Positions 1 through 7,674 of a stretch of 64,000 nucleotides of DNA are shown piece after piece. The stretch lies in NCBI GenBank assembly GCA_963837775.1, contig CAWIOX010000010.1, positions 28,803 to 92,802 of the forward strand, given 5' to 3'. The notes under the pieces are model-generated. The model saw only the letters and a program-made list of their open reading frames with translations, had not been told where the DNA came from and did no database searches. The stretch comes from CAWIOX01 sp963837775 (lineage in GTDB: Bacteria; Pseudomonadota; Gammaproteobacteria; Burkholderiales; Burkholderiaceae_D). The stretch's first letter is position 1. Every line of letters begins with the position of its first letter. The position numbers and the translations under genes were made by a program.

Positions 1-721
1 TGCCGCGGATCATCGGCACCAGGTGCGGCGTGAAGATCAGCGACACCGGCAGGCTGGTAAAGCGCTGCAGCTCGGCCACGGTTTCCGGCGTATGGCGGTG
101 GCCTGATACGCCGTACGCCTTGAAGTTATCGCTCGACTCCGCAAACAAAGTGGCAATCTCGGCCTTGCGGCCGGCGCCCGACACGCCCGTCTTGGCGTCG
201 GCGATCAGCGCGCCGGCGTCGATCAGATTGGCTTTGAGCAGCGGATAAAAGCCAATCTGCATGGTGGTCGGGTAACAACCCGGATTGGCGATCAGGCGCG
301 CGTCCTTGATCGCGTCCCGGTTCAGTTCCGGCAAGCCGTACACCGCCTCCGCCAGCAGTTCCGGGCAGGTGTGCGGCATCTTGTACCACTGTTCGAAGGT
401 GCCAGGATCTTTCAAGCGGAAATCAGCCGCCAGGTCGATCACCTTGACACCGGCCGCCAACAGCGCGGGCGCCTGTGCCATTGCAACGCCATGGGGCGTG
501 GCGAAGAAGACCACGTCGCACTGCCTCAGGTCGACGTTGTCGGGCGCAGAAAATGCCAGGCTGACTTTCCCTCGCAGCGATGGGAACAGGTCGGCCACCG
601 GTAAGCCATCCTCCTTGCGCGAAGTAATCGCAGTCAGTTGCACATGCGGATGGCCTGACAGCAACCGCAACAATTCCACACCCGTATAACCGGTACCGCC
701 GACAATGCCAACTTTGATCAT
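1..721 (-). CDS. argC: N-acetyl-gamma-glutamyl-phosphate reductase, 3' end outside window
   Basis: ArgC reduces N-acetylglutamyl phosphate to the semialdehyde in arginine synthesis, in the cytoplasm. The protein starts MIKVGIVGGTGYTG, a Rossmann GxxGxxG motif at residues 7-13. The catalytic-cysteine motif NPGCYPT is at about residue 150 (rc of bases near 265-285). About 240 codons are present and the family has about 340-350, so roughly 100 C-terminal residues lie beyond the left edge. The ATG at 719-721 follows an AAGAGA ribosome site. A perfect hairpin plus T-run sits only 15 bases upstream of the start, which is unusual. Confidence 0.93.
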   Translation of the reverse strand, partial: MIKVGIVGGTGYTGVELLRLLSGHPHVQLTAITSRKEDGLPVADLFPSLRGKVSLAFSAPDNVDLRQCDVVFFATPHGVAMAQAPALLAAGVKVIDLAADFRLKDPGTFEQWYKMPHTCPELLAEAVYGLPELNRDAIKDARLIANPGCYPTTMQIGFYPLLKANLIDAGALIADAKTGVSGAGRKAEIATLFAESSDNFKAYGVSGHRHTPETVAELQRFTSLPVSLIFTPHLVPMIRG

Positions 722-735
722 GAGAATCTCTTAAG

Positions 736-761
736 AAAAAGCGCGCCCACAGCGGGCGCGC
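736..761 (-). terminator. intrinsic terminator or attenuator just before argC
   Basis: On the minus strand an 8-bp perfect GC stem (741-748 pairs with 754-761, loop ACAGC) is followed by five T (736-740). It lies between the argC start and everything upstream. It either ends an upstream transcript or acts as a leader attenuator of argC, because too little room remains for a promoter between it and the ATG. Confidence 0.75.
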
Positions 762-965
762 AAAAGAAGGGAGCGTGATTCAAAACGAGTAGGCGCCTTT
801 AACGTAGTAGAACGCGCCGACGCCCCTTCGCATACCGCTGCCACAGGTATGGGAATTTAACAGTGCCCCTGCAGAATTAGTCGCTGAAAGCCGGCGCCGC
901 AGCGCCATAAAAGAACGAAAGAAAGCTTGCCAGTGGAGGAAAATGCCGCGGTGTATAAATAACGA
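762..965. other. intergenic between argC and broken oxidoreductase
   Basis: I see no complete gene here. On the minus strand a short open stretch ending at 780 finishes GAFYYVKGAYSF-stop. This resembles the aromatic C-terminal strand of an outer-membrane barrel, so it may be a porin tail, but it is too short to call. Confidence 0.3.
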
Positions 966-2027
966 CTACGCCGCATTCGCTGCAAGCTTTGCAAAGCGCC
1001 CGATATGGAAAGCCTCGATAGTAGTTGTCGTGCTGCCGGTATGAATCAATTCGGCCATCACATCACCCACGTCCGGTCCCAGCTGAAAACCGGCGCTGCA
1101 GAACCCGAAGGCGTAGTACAGGCCAGGAATGCGCGCACTTGGACCCATCACGGGAATATCGTCCTGCATGTAACCCTCTACTCCACTCCAGACGCGGATG
1201 ATGCTCAGGCGCTTGAGCGCCGGCACGATGCGCTGCAGTTGCTGCAACTGCGCCAGTGTATGCTGGGGCAGCACGTAGGCGCGCCGCGTGTCAGGGTCGG
1301 CCGGACCATGGCCGCAGCCGCCGATGATCAGGTTGCCGCGCTTGATCTGCCGGCAGTAAACGACTTCCTCCTTGAATGTCGACGACACACCGATCGTCGG
1401 TGGAATGGCGTAGGGCACCGGCTCGGTGACCGACATCTGCGGATCCTGCACTTTCATGGGAACGGGCTCACCGAACTTAGCGCTGATGCGGTCACCCCAT
1501 GCCCCGGCGGTGACCAGCACGGCCGGCGCGCGGAAAGTCTTACCGTCGGCAGCGCTGACGAGAAAGTCCTCGCGCTCCTTCTCGATGTTCACGATCTCCG
1601 TGCTCTCGAACAGCTGCGCGCCTTCACGCACCGCGGCGCGGCCGAACGCGGGCGCCGCCAGGCGCGGGTTGGCATGGCCGTCGTGCCGCGAGTACGATGC
1701 CATGATGATCTCGGGGCCGAGGTAGGGAAACAGCTCACGCAGCCTGCGCCCGCTGACCAGTTCCAGTTCGAGGTCATAGGCAGTGGTGTCACGCGCATAC
1801 TTCTCCATCCGTTCGACATGCTCCTGCCGATAGCCGACCCGGATATGCCCGCTGACCAGGAACTCGATGTCCTCGCCGCTCAATTGGTTGAGGCGGCCCC
1901 ATATTTCACGCGAACGGTTCGCCAGCGGAAGCTGCTCCAAGTACAGTCCCTGGCGGCGCACATTGGAGAGCGGAACAATCCGGGGGCTGGAGTAATCAAC
2001 GCCTTTTCCGGCCAGCAATATCTTCAA
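966..2027 (-). pseudogene. DadA-like FAD oxidoreductase lacking its FAD-binding N-terminus
   Basis: This frame aligns nearly end to end with the intact oxidoreductase at 17926-19071. Shared motifs are NVRRQG, the DGHANPRLAAPAFGRAAVREGA region, IIRVWSGVEGYMQDD against IIRVWSGIEGYMQDE, and the C-terminal HIGRFAKLAANAA. Homology starts only at about 1963. The first 50-odd residues of the family, carrying the GxGxxG dinucleotide fold, are missing and replaced by unrelated residues (MKILLAGKGVDYSSPR). An enzyme of this family cannot bind FAD without that fold, so this is read as a 5'-truncated duplicate. The active-region motif FSGHGFQLG of the intact copy is changed to FCSAGFQLG. Confidence 0.8.
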
Positions 2028-2059
2028 GGGAACAGCGTGTTATCGTCGAAGTCAATTGA

Positions 2060-2713
2060 CTTCGATGGCCCTCTACAAACGAGAGCGGCGCAGAGGTTTA
2101 CCGGCTCCACGTATGGCTCCACCAGATCAGTCCGATGATCTGGCGTCGGCTTCTGGTACGCAGCGACAGCACGATCGCCGATCTGCATTACATACTGCAG
2201 ATCGCCTTCGGCTGGAGCGATACGCACTTGAATCTGTTTCACATCCATGGCCATGACTATGGTGTTTACCACGACGGCGGCATCAGCTTTTCGAGCAATG
2301 CCGATCAGGTTCGATTATGCGATTTCAAATTCCGCAACAACGAGCGCTTCATCTACGAGTATGACCTCGGTGACTGCTGGCAACACGAAGTACGTGTTGA
2401 AGCGCGCTTGGCACCGGAAGATAAATGCGCCTATCCTTGCTGCATCAGCGGTCGACGGCGGGCGCCGCCGGAAGACTGCGGCGGGCCCTTGGCCTTCATG
2501 GCGCGACGGGATGCCGTCCCGCTGCAGGTTGCGGATTTATTCGAGGACATCCGTGACCATTTTGAAACCAACGACCTGGATGCAATTCGTCTTCTGACCT
2601 AAGACGTTCAGGACTTGCGCGAATGGCTGTCCTTGGACAGTTTTGAGCGACGCGCGGTCAACCGCCGGCTCAGACAGTACGCAACCAACGACGAGGCATG
2701 GATGCGGCATTAG
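2060..2713 (+). pseudogene. plasmid pRiA4b ORF-3-like protein with an internal stop
   Basis: The frame reads VYRLHVWLHQISPMIWRRLL, then DLHYILQIAFGWSDTHL and HDYGVYHDGG. These are hallmarks of the pRiA4b ORF-3 family, which often accompanies insertion elements. An in-frame TAA at 2600-2602 interrupts it. The same frame continues for 36 more codons (DVQDLREWLSLDSFERRAVN...) to TAG 2711-2713, which is exactly the family's usual C-terminal end. No ATG precedes the family N-terminus: the open frame begins after a stop at 2057-2059, so the original start was probably lost at the junction with the oxidoreductase remnant. The function of the family is unknown. Confidence 0.75.
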
Positions 2714-2726
2714 AAAGGAGTCGGTG

Positions 2727-2838
2727 ATGAAGATTCGGATACAGGTGGTCATTGAAACCGAGAGCGGCAAACCAGAGAAGATCGAAGAAATCGCACGGCT
2801 GGAGCGCGGTTTGCTGCGGCCGGAGGAACTGGGCTTAA
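2727..2838 (+). pseudogene. N-terminal piece of an ISKra4-type transposase
   Basis: A GAAAGGAG ribosome site precedes ATG 2727. The 37 codons begin MKIRIQVVIETESGKPEKI and run to RPEELGL, which resembles the start of ISKra4-family transposases. The frame is cut by the insertion element starting at 2839. The sequence beyond that element (from 4123) does not continue the transposase, so the gene was already truncated before the insertion. It lies 13 bases after the pRiA4b-like frame, so both may come from one old element. The family call is from memory of the N-terminal style only. Confidence 0.5.
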
Positions 2839-4118
2839 GGCTACCTCGAATAACCTCACTTTTCAGTATTTTTGGACGACGAAAAATTCTTCTGGATTTG
2901 CAGTTGCCAGATTTCTGTCGAAAGCAGCAAGTTGAGCGTAAACCTGCATTGAATTTCGGTGATGCTGCCGATGGCAAACAGCCATCGGTCAGCCTTTTCG
3001 CCGCCTTTCTCAACTTGCAGCCCGGCTTTGCTCTTTCAAAAACACCATGCGCTTCAAATTGTAGCTGGCAGCTTTCAGATTCAGCACAAACGTAGTGCGC
3101 ACAATGCCCATGCAGCGCACCAGCTTGCCACCCATCTGGGCCAGCGCGCCAAACACGTGTTCGACCCGGGCACGGGGCGTGGCGATACGGCGATTGCGCT
3201 GCTTCTGCGTCGCCGAAATGGGTTTCCTGGCAGTGCCTTTTCTCTGGATATGTGCACGCCAACCCGCTTGTTTCAGATCGGCTTCGCGCTGCGCGCTTGG
3301 ATAGCCACGGTCTGCATACACATCCCGGCTGGTATTTTTGGTATCGAGCAGGTCTTCAAAGACGGTGGTGTCGGCCACAGCAGCATGCGTGATGATGACT
3401 TTGCGAATCACTTTGTAACGCTTGTCGACGCTTGCATGGAGCTTGTAGCCGAAATGGTTCTTGCCATGTTTTTTGGTCCACTTCGCATCGACATCCTTTT
3501 GTGCCCGTTTGTGGGGCGTCCACGTCGTTGGCATGATGCTCTGCTTGCGATCTCAGCCTCCTCGCGCTTGTTGCGCTGCACCGGTGCCTGCACCAGCGAG
3601 GCATCGATAATCTGGCCGCAACGCGCCTGATAGCCTTGCGCCAGCAGTTGTTGCTGGACCTCATCAAACAGTTGTGTTCCCAATCCTGCCTGCGCCAGGC
3701 GATCGCGAAACAGCCAGATCGTCTTCGCATCGGGAATCGTGCTGCTGTCGGTCAGTCCGAGAAACTGCAGGAAGCTGCGGCGATCGAGCAGTTGATATTC
3801 AAGCGCGTCGTCTGCCAGGTTGTAGAGTTGTTGCAGCACCAGAATCTTGATCATCAGAACCGTCGGATACGGTGGTCGGCCACCTTTGGCGCGCGACGGA
3901 CGTGGCGATGCGGTATCGACACTTGCGGCCAGCGCGACGAAGTCGACATGCTCGGACAGGCCAAGCAGCGGGTCGCCCATCTTCACACGTCGGTTGCCAC
4001 GTTCTTCTTCCGCAAACAAGCTTGGTTTGGGCATCATCATCGGGCGGCACGCAGTGTAGTTCCGGATTCAGAATTTTACTTACACAGACAGATAATGGGT
4101 AGGTTTTTAGAGGCAGCC
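2839..4118 (-). mobile_element. IS5-family insertion sequence, complete ends
   Basis: The element is 1280 bp. Its ends are inverted repeats: left GGCTACCTCGAATAACCT against right (rc) GGCTGCCTCTAAAAACCT, with 14 of 18 positions equal. It is flanked by TTAA on both sides (2835-2838 and 4119-4122), a 4-bp target duplication typical of the IS5 group (YTAR targets), within a larger CTTAAG palindrome. The single transposase is on the minus strand and is frameshifted. The intact target duplication indicates simple transposition into an already decayed ISKra4-like remnant, without later rearrangement across the element. Confidence 0.88.
3010..4040 (-). pseudogene. IS5-family DDE transposase, one frameshift
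   Basis: The N-terminal frame (3408-4040) begins MMMPKPSLFAEEERGNRR and carries the first catalytic Asp in IIDASLVQAPVQRN. The C-terminal frame (3010 to about 3555) carries the second Asp in DVYADRGYP and the Glu in RARVEHVFGALAQMGG. The two join at about 3549-3556, where KREEAEI must continue as RKQSIMPTTW: one base is lost or gained. Together they give about 340 residues, a normal IS5 length. Programmed frameshifting is known in the IS427 subgroup but is not usual for IS5-group elements of this size, so a mutation is more likely. Confidence 0.82.
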
Positions 4119-4187
4119 TTAAGTGTCAGATAATAGTACGCGCGTTCTTTTATACTAAATATACAACAACAACTGGAGACAACAGGT

Positions 4188-4226
4188 ATGAAAACAAAAT
4201 TATTGGCAGGCTTGATCGGCGGATAG
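4188..4226 (+). CDS. 12-codon ORF, truncated secreted-protein start or leader
   Basis: ATG 4188 follows a GGAGA-type ribosome site and encodes MKTKLLAGLIGG, then TAG. A basic N-terminus followed by a hydrophobic run looks like the beginning of a signal peptide cut short by a deletion. A strong hairpin follows 35 bases downstream. It could also be a small leader ORF. No function can be assigned. Confidence 0.25.
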   Translation: MKTKLLAGLIGG

Positions 4227-4260
4227 GCGTTTGATTGCTAATCTTGCAGCGGAAATGGCG

Positions 4261-4294
4261 AACGGGCGACCATGGTTTCCCATGGTCGCCCGTT
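4261..4294. terminator. very strong 15-bp hairpin
   Basis: Bases 4261-4275 pair perfectly with 4280-4294 around a TTTC loop. Only TTTAAA follows on the plus strand and no T-run follows on the minus strand. It probably ends transcription between the remnant ORF and the convergent porin gene, but it is not a textbook Rho-independent terminator. Confidence 0.55.
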
Positions 4295-4377
4295 TAAATG
4301 GCAGGCACTGGAGCCTCAATCTGACAATCAGCTATTCATCAAGATCAGCGGCCTTGTCAAATCAAGCCTCTGGTTGC

Positions 4378-5322
4378 TTAGAAGTTGTGTGTTATGCCAA
4401 CTTCGTAGGCGTTGATATTGTCGTCGCCATTTGCATTTTTTACAGCAAGGTTAGTGCGAGCTACGTCAGCATACAAAGAAGTGCGCTTGGACAGGTTATG
4501 TGTGTAACCGATAGCGAATTTCTTGTCTTTGTTGTCTGCAGTCTTGAGTTGGCCATAAGTTGCATTGATAGTGCCGACGCCGACAGTGTATGCCAAGCCG
4601 ATCAGAGCATTCTTTTGCTTGACTTCTGTACCGCTAGCTTTGTTTTTGACGTCTTCATACAGAGCAGTTACTTTGGCTGGGCCGAAAGCATAGCCACCGC
4701 CAAGAACGGCGTAGTTGGAATTGTTTGAATTTGTCTTGCGATTCCAGCCAGCAGCCAATGAGATTGGGCCGTTGTTATAAGTCGCGGACACACCGTAACC
4801 ATCGTTAGCGCTTGCTGGTACTGGAGTTGCAGCTTCTTTGAACGAGTAGATCGCTTGCACGCCGAAGCCGCTGAAGTTTGTGCTGTCGTAACGGATTGAA
4901 TTGTCTTGACGTGTAACAGCCAAGGCATTCAATTGCATTGAGCCAACGCCATCTTGACCGAATGGATCCAGGTCGGCAGCGATATCGTCAACCGGGTTGT
5001 AGAGACGGCCCAGACGCACGGTACCGAAGTTGCCTTTCAGGCCGACATTCGATTGCGCTTGGAACAGTTGGGTGCCTTTTTGTGCGCCGGTATCAGCCAA
5101 GAAACGGTTTTCCATTTGGAAAATCGCCGACAAGCCACCGCCCAGGTCTTCAGAGCCCTTGAAGCCGAGACGGCTGTTGTGATTGTGGTCCATTTTTGTT
5201 GCTTCGCCAGTAGTTTTCATCACGCTAACGTCCACTTTACCGTAGATGGTGACAGCGGATTGCGCTTGCGCTACGCCAGCAACTGAAGCGAGTACAGCCA
5301 GTGCGATCAGGGGTTTTTTCAT
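4378..5322 (-). CDS. general porin of the outer membrane
   Basis: This is a 314-residue Gram-negative porin (OmpC/PhoE-like trimeric barrel of beta-proteobacteria). The signal peptide MKKPLIALAVLASVAGVAQA is cleaved before QSAVTIYG. Family motifs follow: SRLGFKGSEDLGGGLSAIFQ, then FGTVRLGRLYNP, and a C-terminal aromatic strand YEVGITHNF ending in Phe, as needed for barrel insertion. The start at 5322 is preferred over the in-frame ATG at 5364 because the signal peptide starts there and AAGGA lies upstream. Base composition is lower in GC than the flanks. A second, broken porin lies just upstream. Confidence 0.93.
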   Translation of the reverse strand: MKKPLIALAVLASVAGVAQAQSAVTIYGKVDVSVMKTTGEATKMDHNHNSRLGFKGSEDLGGGLSAIFQMENRFLADTGAQKGTQLFQAQSNVGLKGNFGTVRLGRLYNPVDDIAADLDPFGQDGVGSMQLNALAVTRQDNSIRYDSTNFSGFGVQAIYSFKEAATPVPASANDGYGVSATYNNGPISLAAGWNRKTNSNNSNYAVLGGGYAFGPAKVTALYEDVKNKASGTEVKQKNALIGLAYTVGVGTINATYGQLKTADNKDKKFAIGYTHNLSKRTSLYADVARTNLAVKNANGDDNINAYEVGITHNF

Positions 5323-5346
5323 TTGTAGTCCTTGATTAAGTATTGT

Positions 5347-5389
5347 GCTTGAGAGTCCGCTCAAGCTTATCGGATGAACAAATGTTCAT
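5347..5389. promoter_or_regulatory. two palindromes upstream of the porin gene
   Basis: Bases 5374-5389 read ATGAACA-AA-TGTTCAT, a perfect 7-bp dyad suited to a dimeric regulator. Bases 5347-5366 form a second perfect dyad, GCTTGAG/CTCAAGC with a 6-base spacer, 25 bases from the porin start. A weak promoter (TTGAGC, 16 bases, TACTTA, minus strand) overlaps the second dyad. The binding protein is unknown. Confidence 0.45.
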
Positions 5390-5784
5390 TCATTGGGGTC
5401 GAAACGCACATACCTCCTGGAGTGCCATCAAACTGGATGGGCGTCCAGGAACGGCCGAAGCGCACGGTGCCGAAGTCGCCCTTCAGACCTACCCAGGATG
5501 ACGACCGAAAAGACGCCCGCTTTGTTTCAGAGTGCCATCGTCGATGCCGAAACCGTTCTCAAGCTGGAAGTTCACCGATACACCGTTGCCGAGATCCTCG
5601 GCGCCCCTGAAACCGAGGCGCGCCTACCAGTTGCGCTGTCCACGCCCACCCGGCTGGGGCTGATATCGGAGCGTGAGTGGGTCAGGGCGACATCGGCAAT
5701 GCCGTAAGCCGTCACATTCGACTGCGCGGATGCTGCGCCTGCAAAAGCACCGAAGACGTTAAGCGCGAGAAAGGATTTTTTCAT
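5390..5784 (-). pseudogene. broken outer-membrane porin, N-terminal third
   Basis: An AGGAGG ribosome site and ATG at 5784 begin MKKSFLALNVFGAFAGAASA, a signal peptide, then QSNVTAYGIADVALTH. After GVDSATGR the frame shifts. The next frame reads LGFRGAEDLGNGVSVNFQLENGF and then, after further shifts, LKGDFGTVRFGRSWTP, both classical porin segments in the right order. The remaining two thirds of the barrel are absent, and the sequence runs into the regulatory region of the intact porin. It is a decayed paralogue. Confidence 0.8.
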
Positions 5785-6005
5785 GTAAAGCTCCTCCCTA
5801 GGTTGTGAGAAATTCGCATAAGCGGATCAGAAAATATCCGGCTTCGATGGGCCTTCGCTCATCGGCGCCAGATGCACAAATCTTACGTTGCCCTTGCACA
5901 AAAAGTCGTCGAAAACCGGCATCTGCACGGCATAAAAAAACGAAGTGACGATGGATGGCGATGGAAAATGCTGCGGCCTTATTCGAACCGATATCCAAAC
6001 GATAC
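5785..6005. other. intergenic, possible fragment
   Basis: There is no supported gene. A minus-strand stretch ending at 5827 reads FFYAVQMPVFDDFLCKGNVR to PSKPDIF-stop and looks like the end of a real protein. I do not recognise the family and no start is present. Confidence 0.25.
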
Positions 6006-6560
6006 TCAGGCGCGCATTTGCGCCAGCCCGCCGACATAATTGCAGCAATACAGCTGCCCGAGGCTGGTCAGGATTTTGTACGCGATGGTGTTGGCTTGCG
6101 CAGCCACCGTGTCCACCGGCTGCTCGTCCGAGATGAGGTCCACATAGGCACCGGGTTGCAGGTGCCGCTGATCGACATCGGTCACGTCCAGCGTGCAGGT
6201 GTCCATGGAAACGATGCCCGCAATCAGCGCGCGCACACCTCCTGCCAGGGCGCAGCCGCGATTGCTGAAGCTGCGCAGCCAGCCATCCGCATAGCCGACC
6301 GCGACCGTGGCAATACGTCGCGGACCTGCGGCGCGGTAGGTCGCGCCATAGCCGACATGGCCGCCGTCTTCAACTGACCTGACCTGGATGACTCTTGCCT
6401 GCAGGCGTACCACCGGCTTCATCGGATTCTTCATGCCGGCCACCGGCGCAAATCCGTACAGCGCAGCGCCAGGACACCCCAGGACGAAATGGAAATCGCT
6501 TCCAAGAAAAATGCCGGAAGAATTGGTAAAGGAGGTGGGGCAGTATGACAAGCGTCTGCG
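6006..6560 (-). pseudogene. alanine racemase, C-terminal half only
   Basis: Alanine racemase interconverts L- and D-alanine with PLP. The frame contains NSSGIFLGSDFHF and PGAALYGF. It also has HVGYGATYRA, which carries the catalytic tyrosine of the C-terminal barrel, then VAVGYADGWLRSFSNRG and VSMDTCTLDVTDV. About 180 residues are present of the usual 360-370. The N-terminal TIM barrel with the PLP-binding lysine is missing, so it cannot be active. The upstream break abuts a pqqD-like scrap on the opposite strand. Confidence 0.82.
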
Positions 6561-6655
6561 TGCGACGTCGAACACGGCCTGCAGGTATCACCGGTCTGGA
6601 AGACGATGTGTGTTCTTTCCTGGAAGAAGCCAATGAACACGGTTGGATCGCATGA
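6560..6655 (+). pseudogene. PqqD C-terminal fragment
   Basis: The frame reads GLEDDVCSFLEEANEHGWIA-stop at 6653-6655. It resembles the end of PqqD, the peptide chaperone that presents PqqA to PqqE in pyrroloquinoline quinone synthesis. It overlaps the start of the pqqE-like remnant, as pqqD and pqqE often do. The assignment rests mainly on that neighbour. Confidence 0.5.
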
Positions 6656-6920
6656 ACAGGCGGCGGCGACGCCGCTCTGGCTGCTGGCGGAGCTGACCTA
6701 TCTGGGCAACAAGATCCGCATCCTGTTCGTGGTGCCAGGCGTATACGTTGACCGGGGATGCGGAGAATGCCGATCCGGTGTGCGGGAAGTCGCCGCATCA
6801 CGGGGAATTGCAGAAGATTTTGATGCGGGCGCATGCTGCGCAAGCGGCGCCGCCGGTGCCGGAGCAGCCGATTGTGTTTCGGACGAATGTGAATTTGTTG
6901 CGGTTTGCGCGGAGTGAGGG
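6632..6920 (+). pseudogene. PqqE remnant with the radical-SAM core deleted
   Basis: PqqE is the radical-SAM enzyme that crosslinks PqqA. The start MNTVGSHEQAAATPLWLLAE matches the family N-terminus, where LAELTYRCPLQCPYC normally follows. Here the CxxxCxxC segment is gone and reads LTYLGNKIRI instead. From about 6742, in a shifted frame, the family's C-terminus appears as LTGDAENADPVCGKSPHHGEL and ends near 6920. Nearly the whole catalytic domain is deleted, leaving both ends. Confidence 0.65.
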
Positions 6921-6935
6921 CTGAAGTCGACGTGC

Positions 6936-7066
6936 TTAGTAGCCGCGCCCCCGGTCAGGCCTCCCTCTTAACCTACGAGGCAGGCGACTGCTTCATCATG
7001 AAGCTGGGCTACGTCGGCGCCTGGTGCAACCTTGAGACCGTGCGCAAGGTGTGGATCACAGCCTGA
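6936..7066 (+). pseudogene. C-terminal fragment of a cupin (DUF861-like)
   Basis: The frame reads TYEAGDCFIMKLGYVGAW and ends ETVRKVWITA-stop at 7064-7066. This is the usual end of small cupin_3 (EutQ/ureidoglycine-hydrolase-like) proteins, with the GD-F-(M/L)-GY(K/V)G-W pattern. There is no start or N-terminal half. It is one of several gene ends stacked between 5.4 and 7.1 kb. Confidence 0.6.
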
Positions 7067-7139
7067 CGGACGTTGAGTTTCAGCACGGACTCCATAGTGA
7101 CGCACGGCGCCAAATTTCATGCGCCAGTGCGTCACCTCA

Positions 7140-7643
7140 TCACTCCCAATTTGGCTTTCCGGTTGCGATAATACTCAGCGGATATCCGCGTTGGTCAAAT
7201 GGCTGGCGCAATACGATCCGGCTGGCAAATTTCTCGATCCCGATTTCATCGTCCAACAGCCGATCCATGAGCGCCTGAAAATTGGCAACACTAGGCGCCA
7301 CGATTTTCAGAAGGTAATCGTAACCGCCACTGACGTTGTAGCATTCGACGATTTCGTGGTACTTGCCAGCCCCTGCTTCGAATTTACGGAAGTCGTGGGG
7401 CCGATGGCTACTGATCGTCACCTCGGAAAACACGATGACGTGGCTGCCCAGCTTCTCCAGTGCGACCTCCGCGTGGTAGCCACGGATAATTCCGATTTCC
7501 TGAAGCCGTTTCGTACGGAGAAGGCATGGGCTCTGACTGAGACCAACGGCCTCCGCCAGATCGACATTCGAACAACGTCCCTCGCGCTGGAGATGCACAA
7601 GAATCTTGATGTCGAACTGGTCGAGGGAAGCTGAGGATCGCAT
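7140..7643 (-). CDS. Lrp/AsnC-family transcriptional regulator
   Basis: This 167-residue regulator has an N-terminal winged helix (FDIKILVHLQREGRCSNVDL, then AEAVGLSQSPCLLRTKRLQE) and a C-terminal RAM ligand-binding domain (VECYNVSGGYDYLLKI). Family members bind amino acids and form octamers on DNA. It lies 31 bases downstream of the class III PLP enzyme on the same strand, so it probably ends and controls that operon. A paralogue at 44121-44618 shares SPSPCL, VECHLVSGGFDYLLKF and the overall length. Confidence 0.92.
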   Translation of the reverse strand: MRSSASLDQFDIKILVHLQREGRCSNVDLAEAVGLSQSPCLLRTKRLQEIGIIRGYHAEVALEKLGSHVIVFSEVTISSHRPHDFRKFEAGAGKYHEIVECYNVSGGYDYLLKIVAPSVANFQALMDRLLDDEIGIEKFASRIVLRQPFDQRGYPLSIIATGKPNWE

Positions 7644-7674
7644 GAGTCGATACTACCATCAGTGTCGGTCCCGG

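Noticed and set aside
1005..2138. Long plus-strand frame (377 codons) over the oxidoreductase remnant
   Set aside because: It is antisense to a clear protein family, its residues are Arg/His-rich and it resembles no family; GC-rich DNA gives such shadows.
3549..3556. Programmed frameshift in the IS5 transposase
   Set aside because: No slippery heptamer is seen at the junction and IS5-group elements of this length normally use one ORF; a mutation is simpler.
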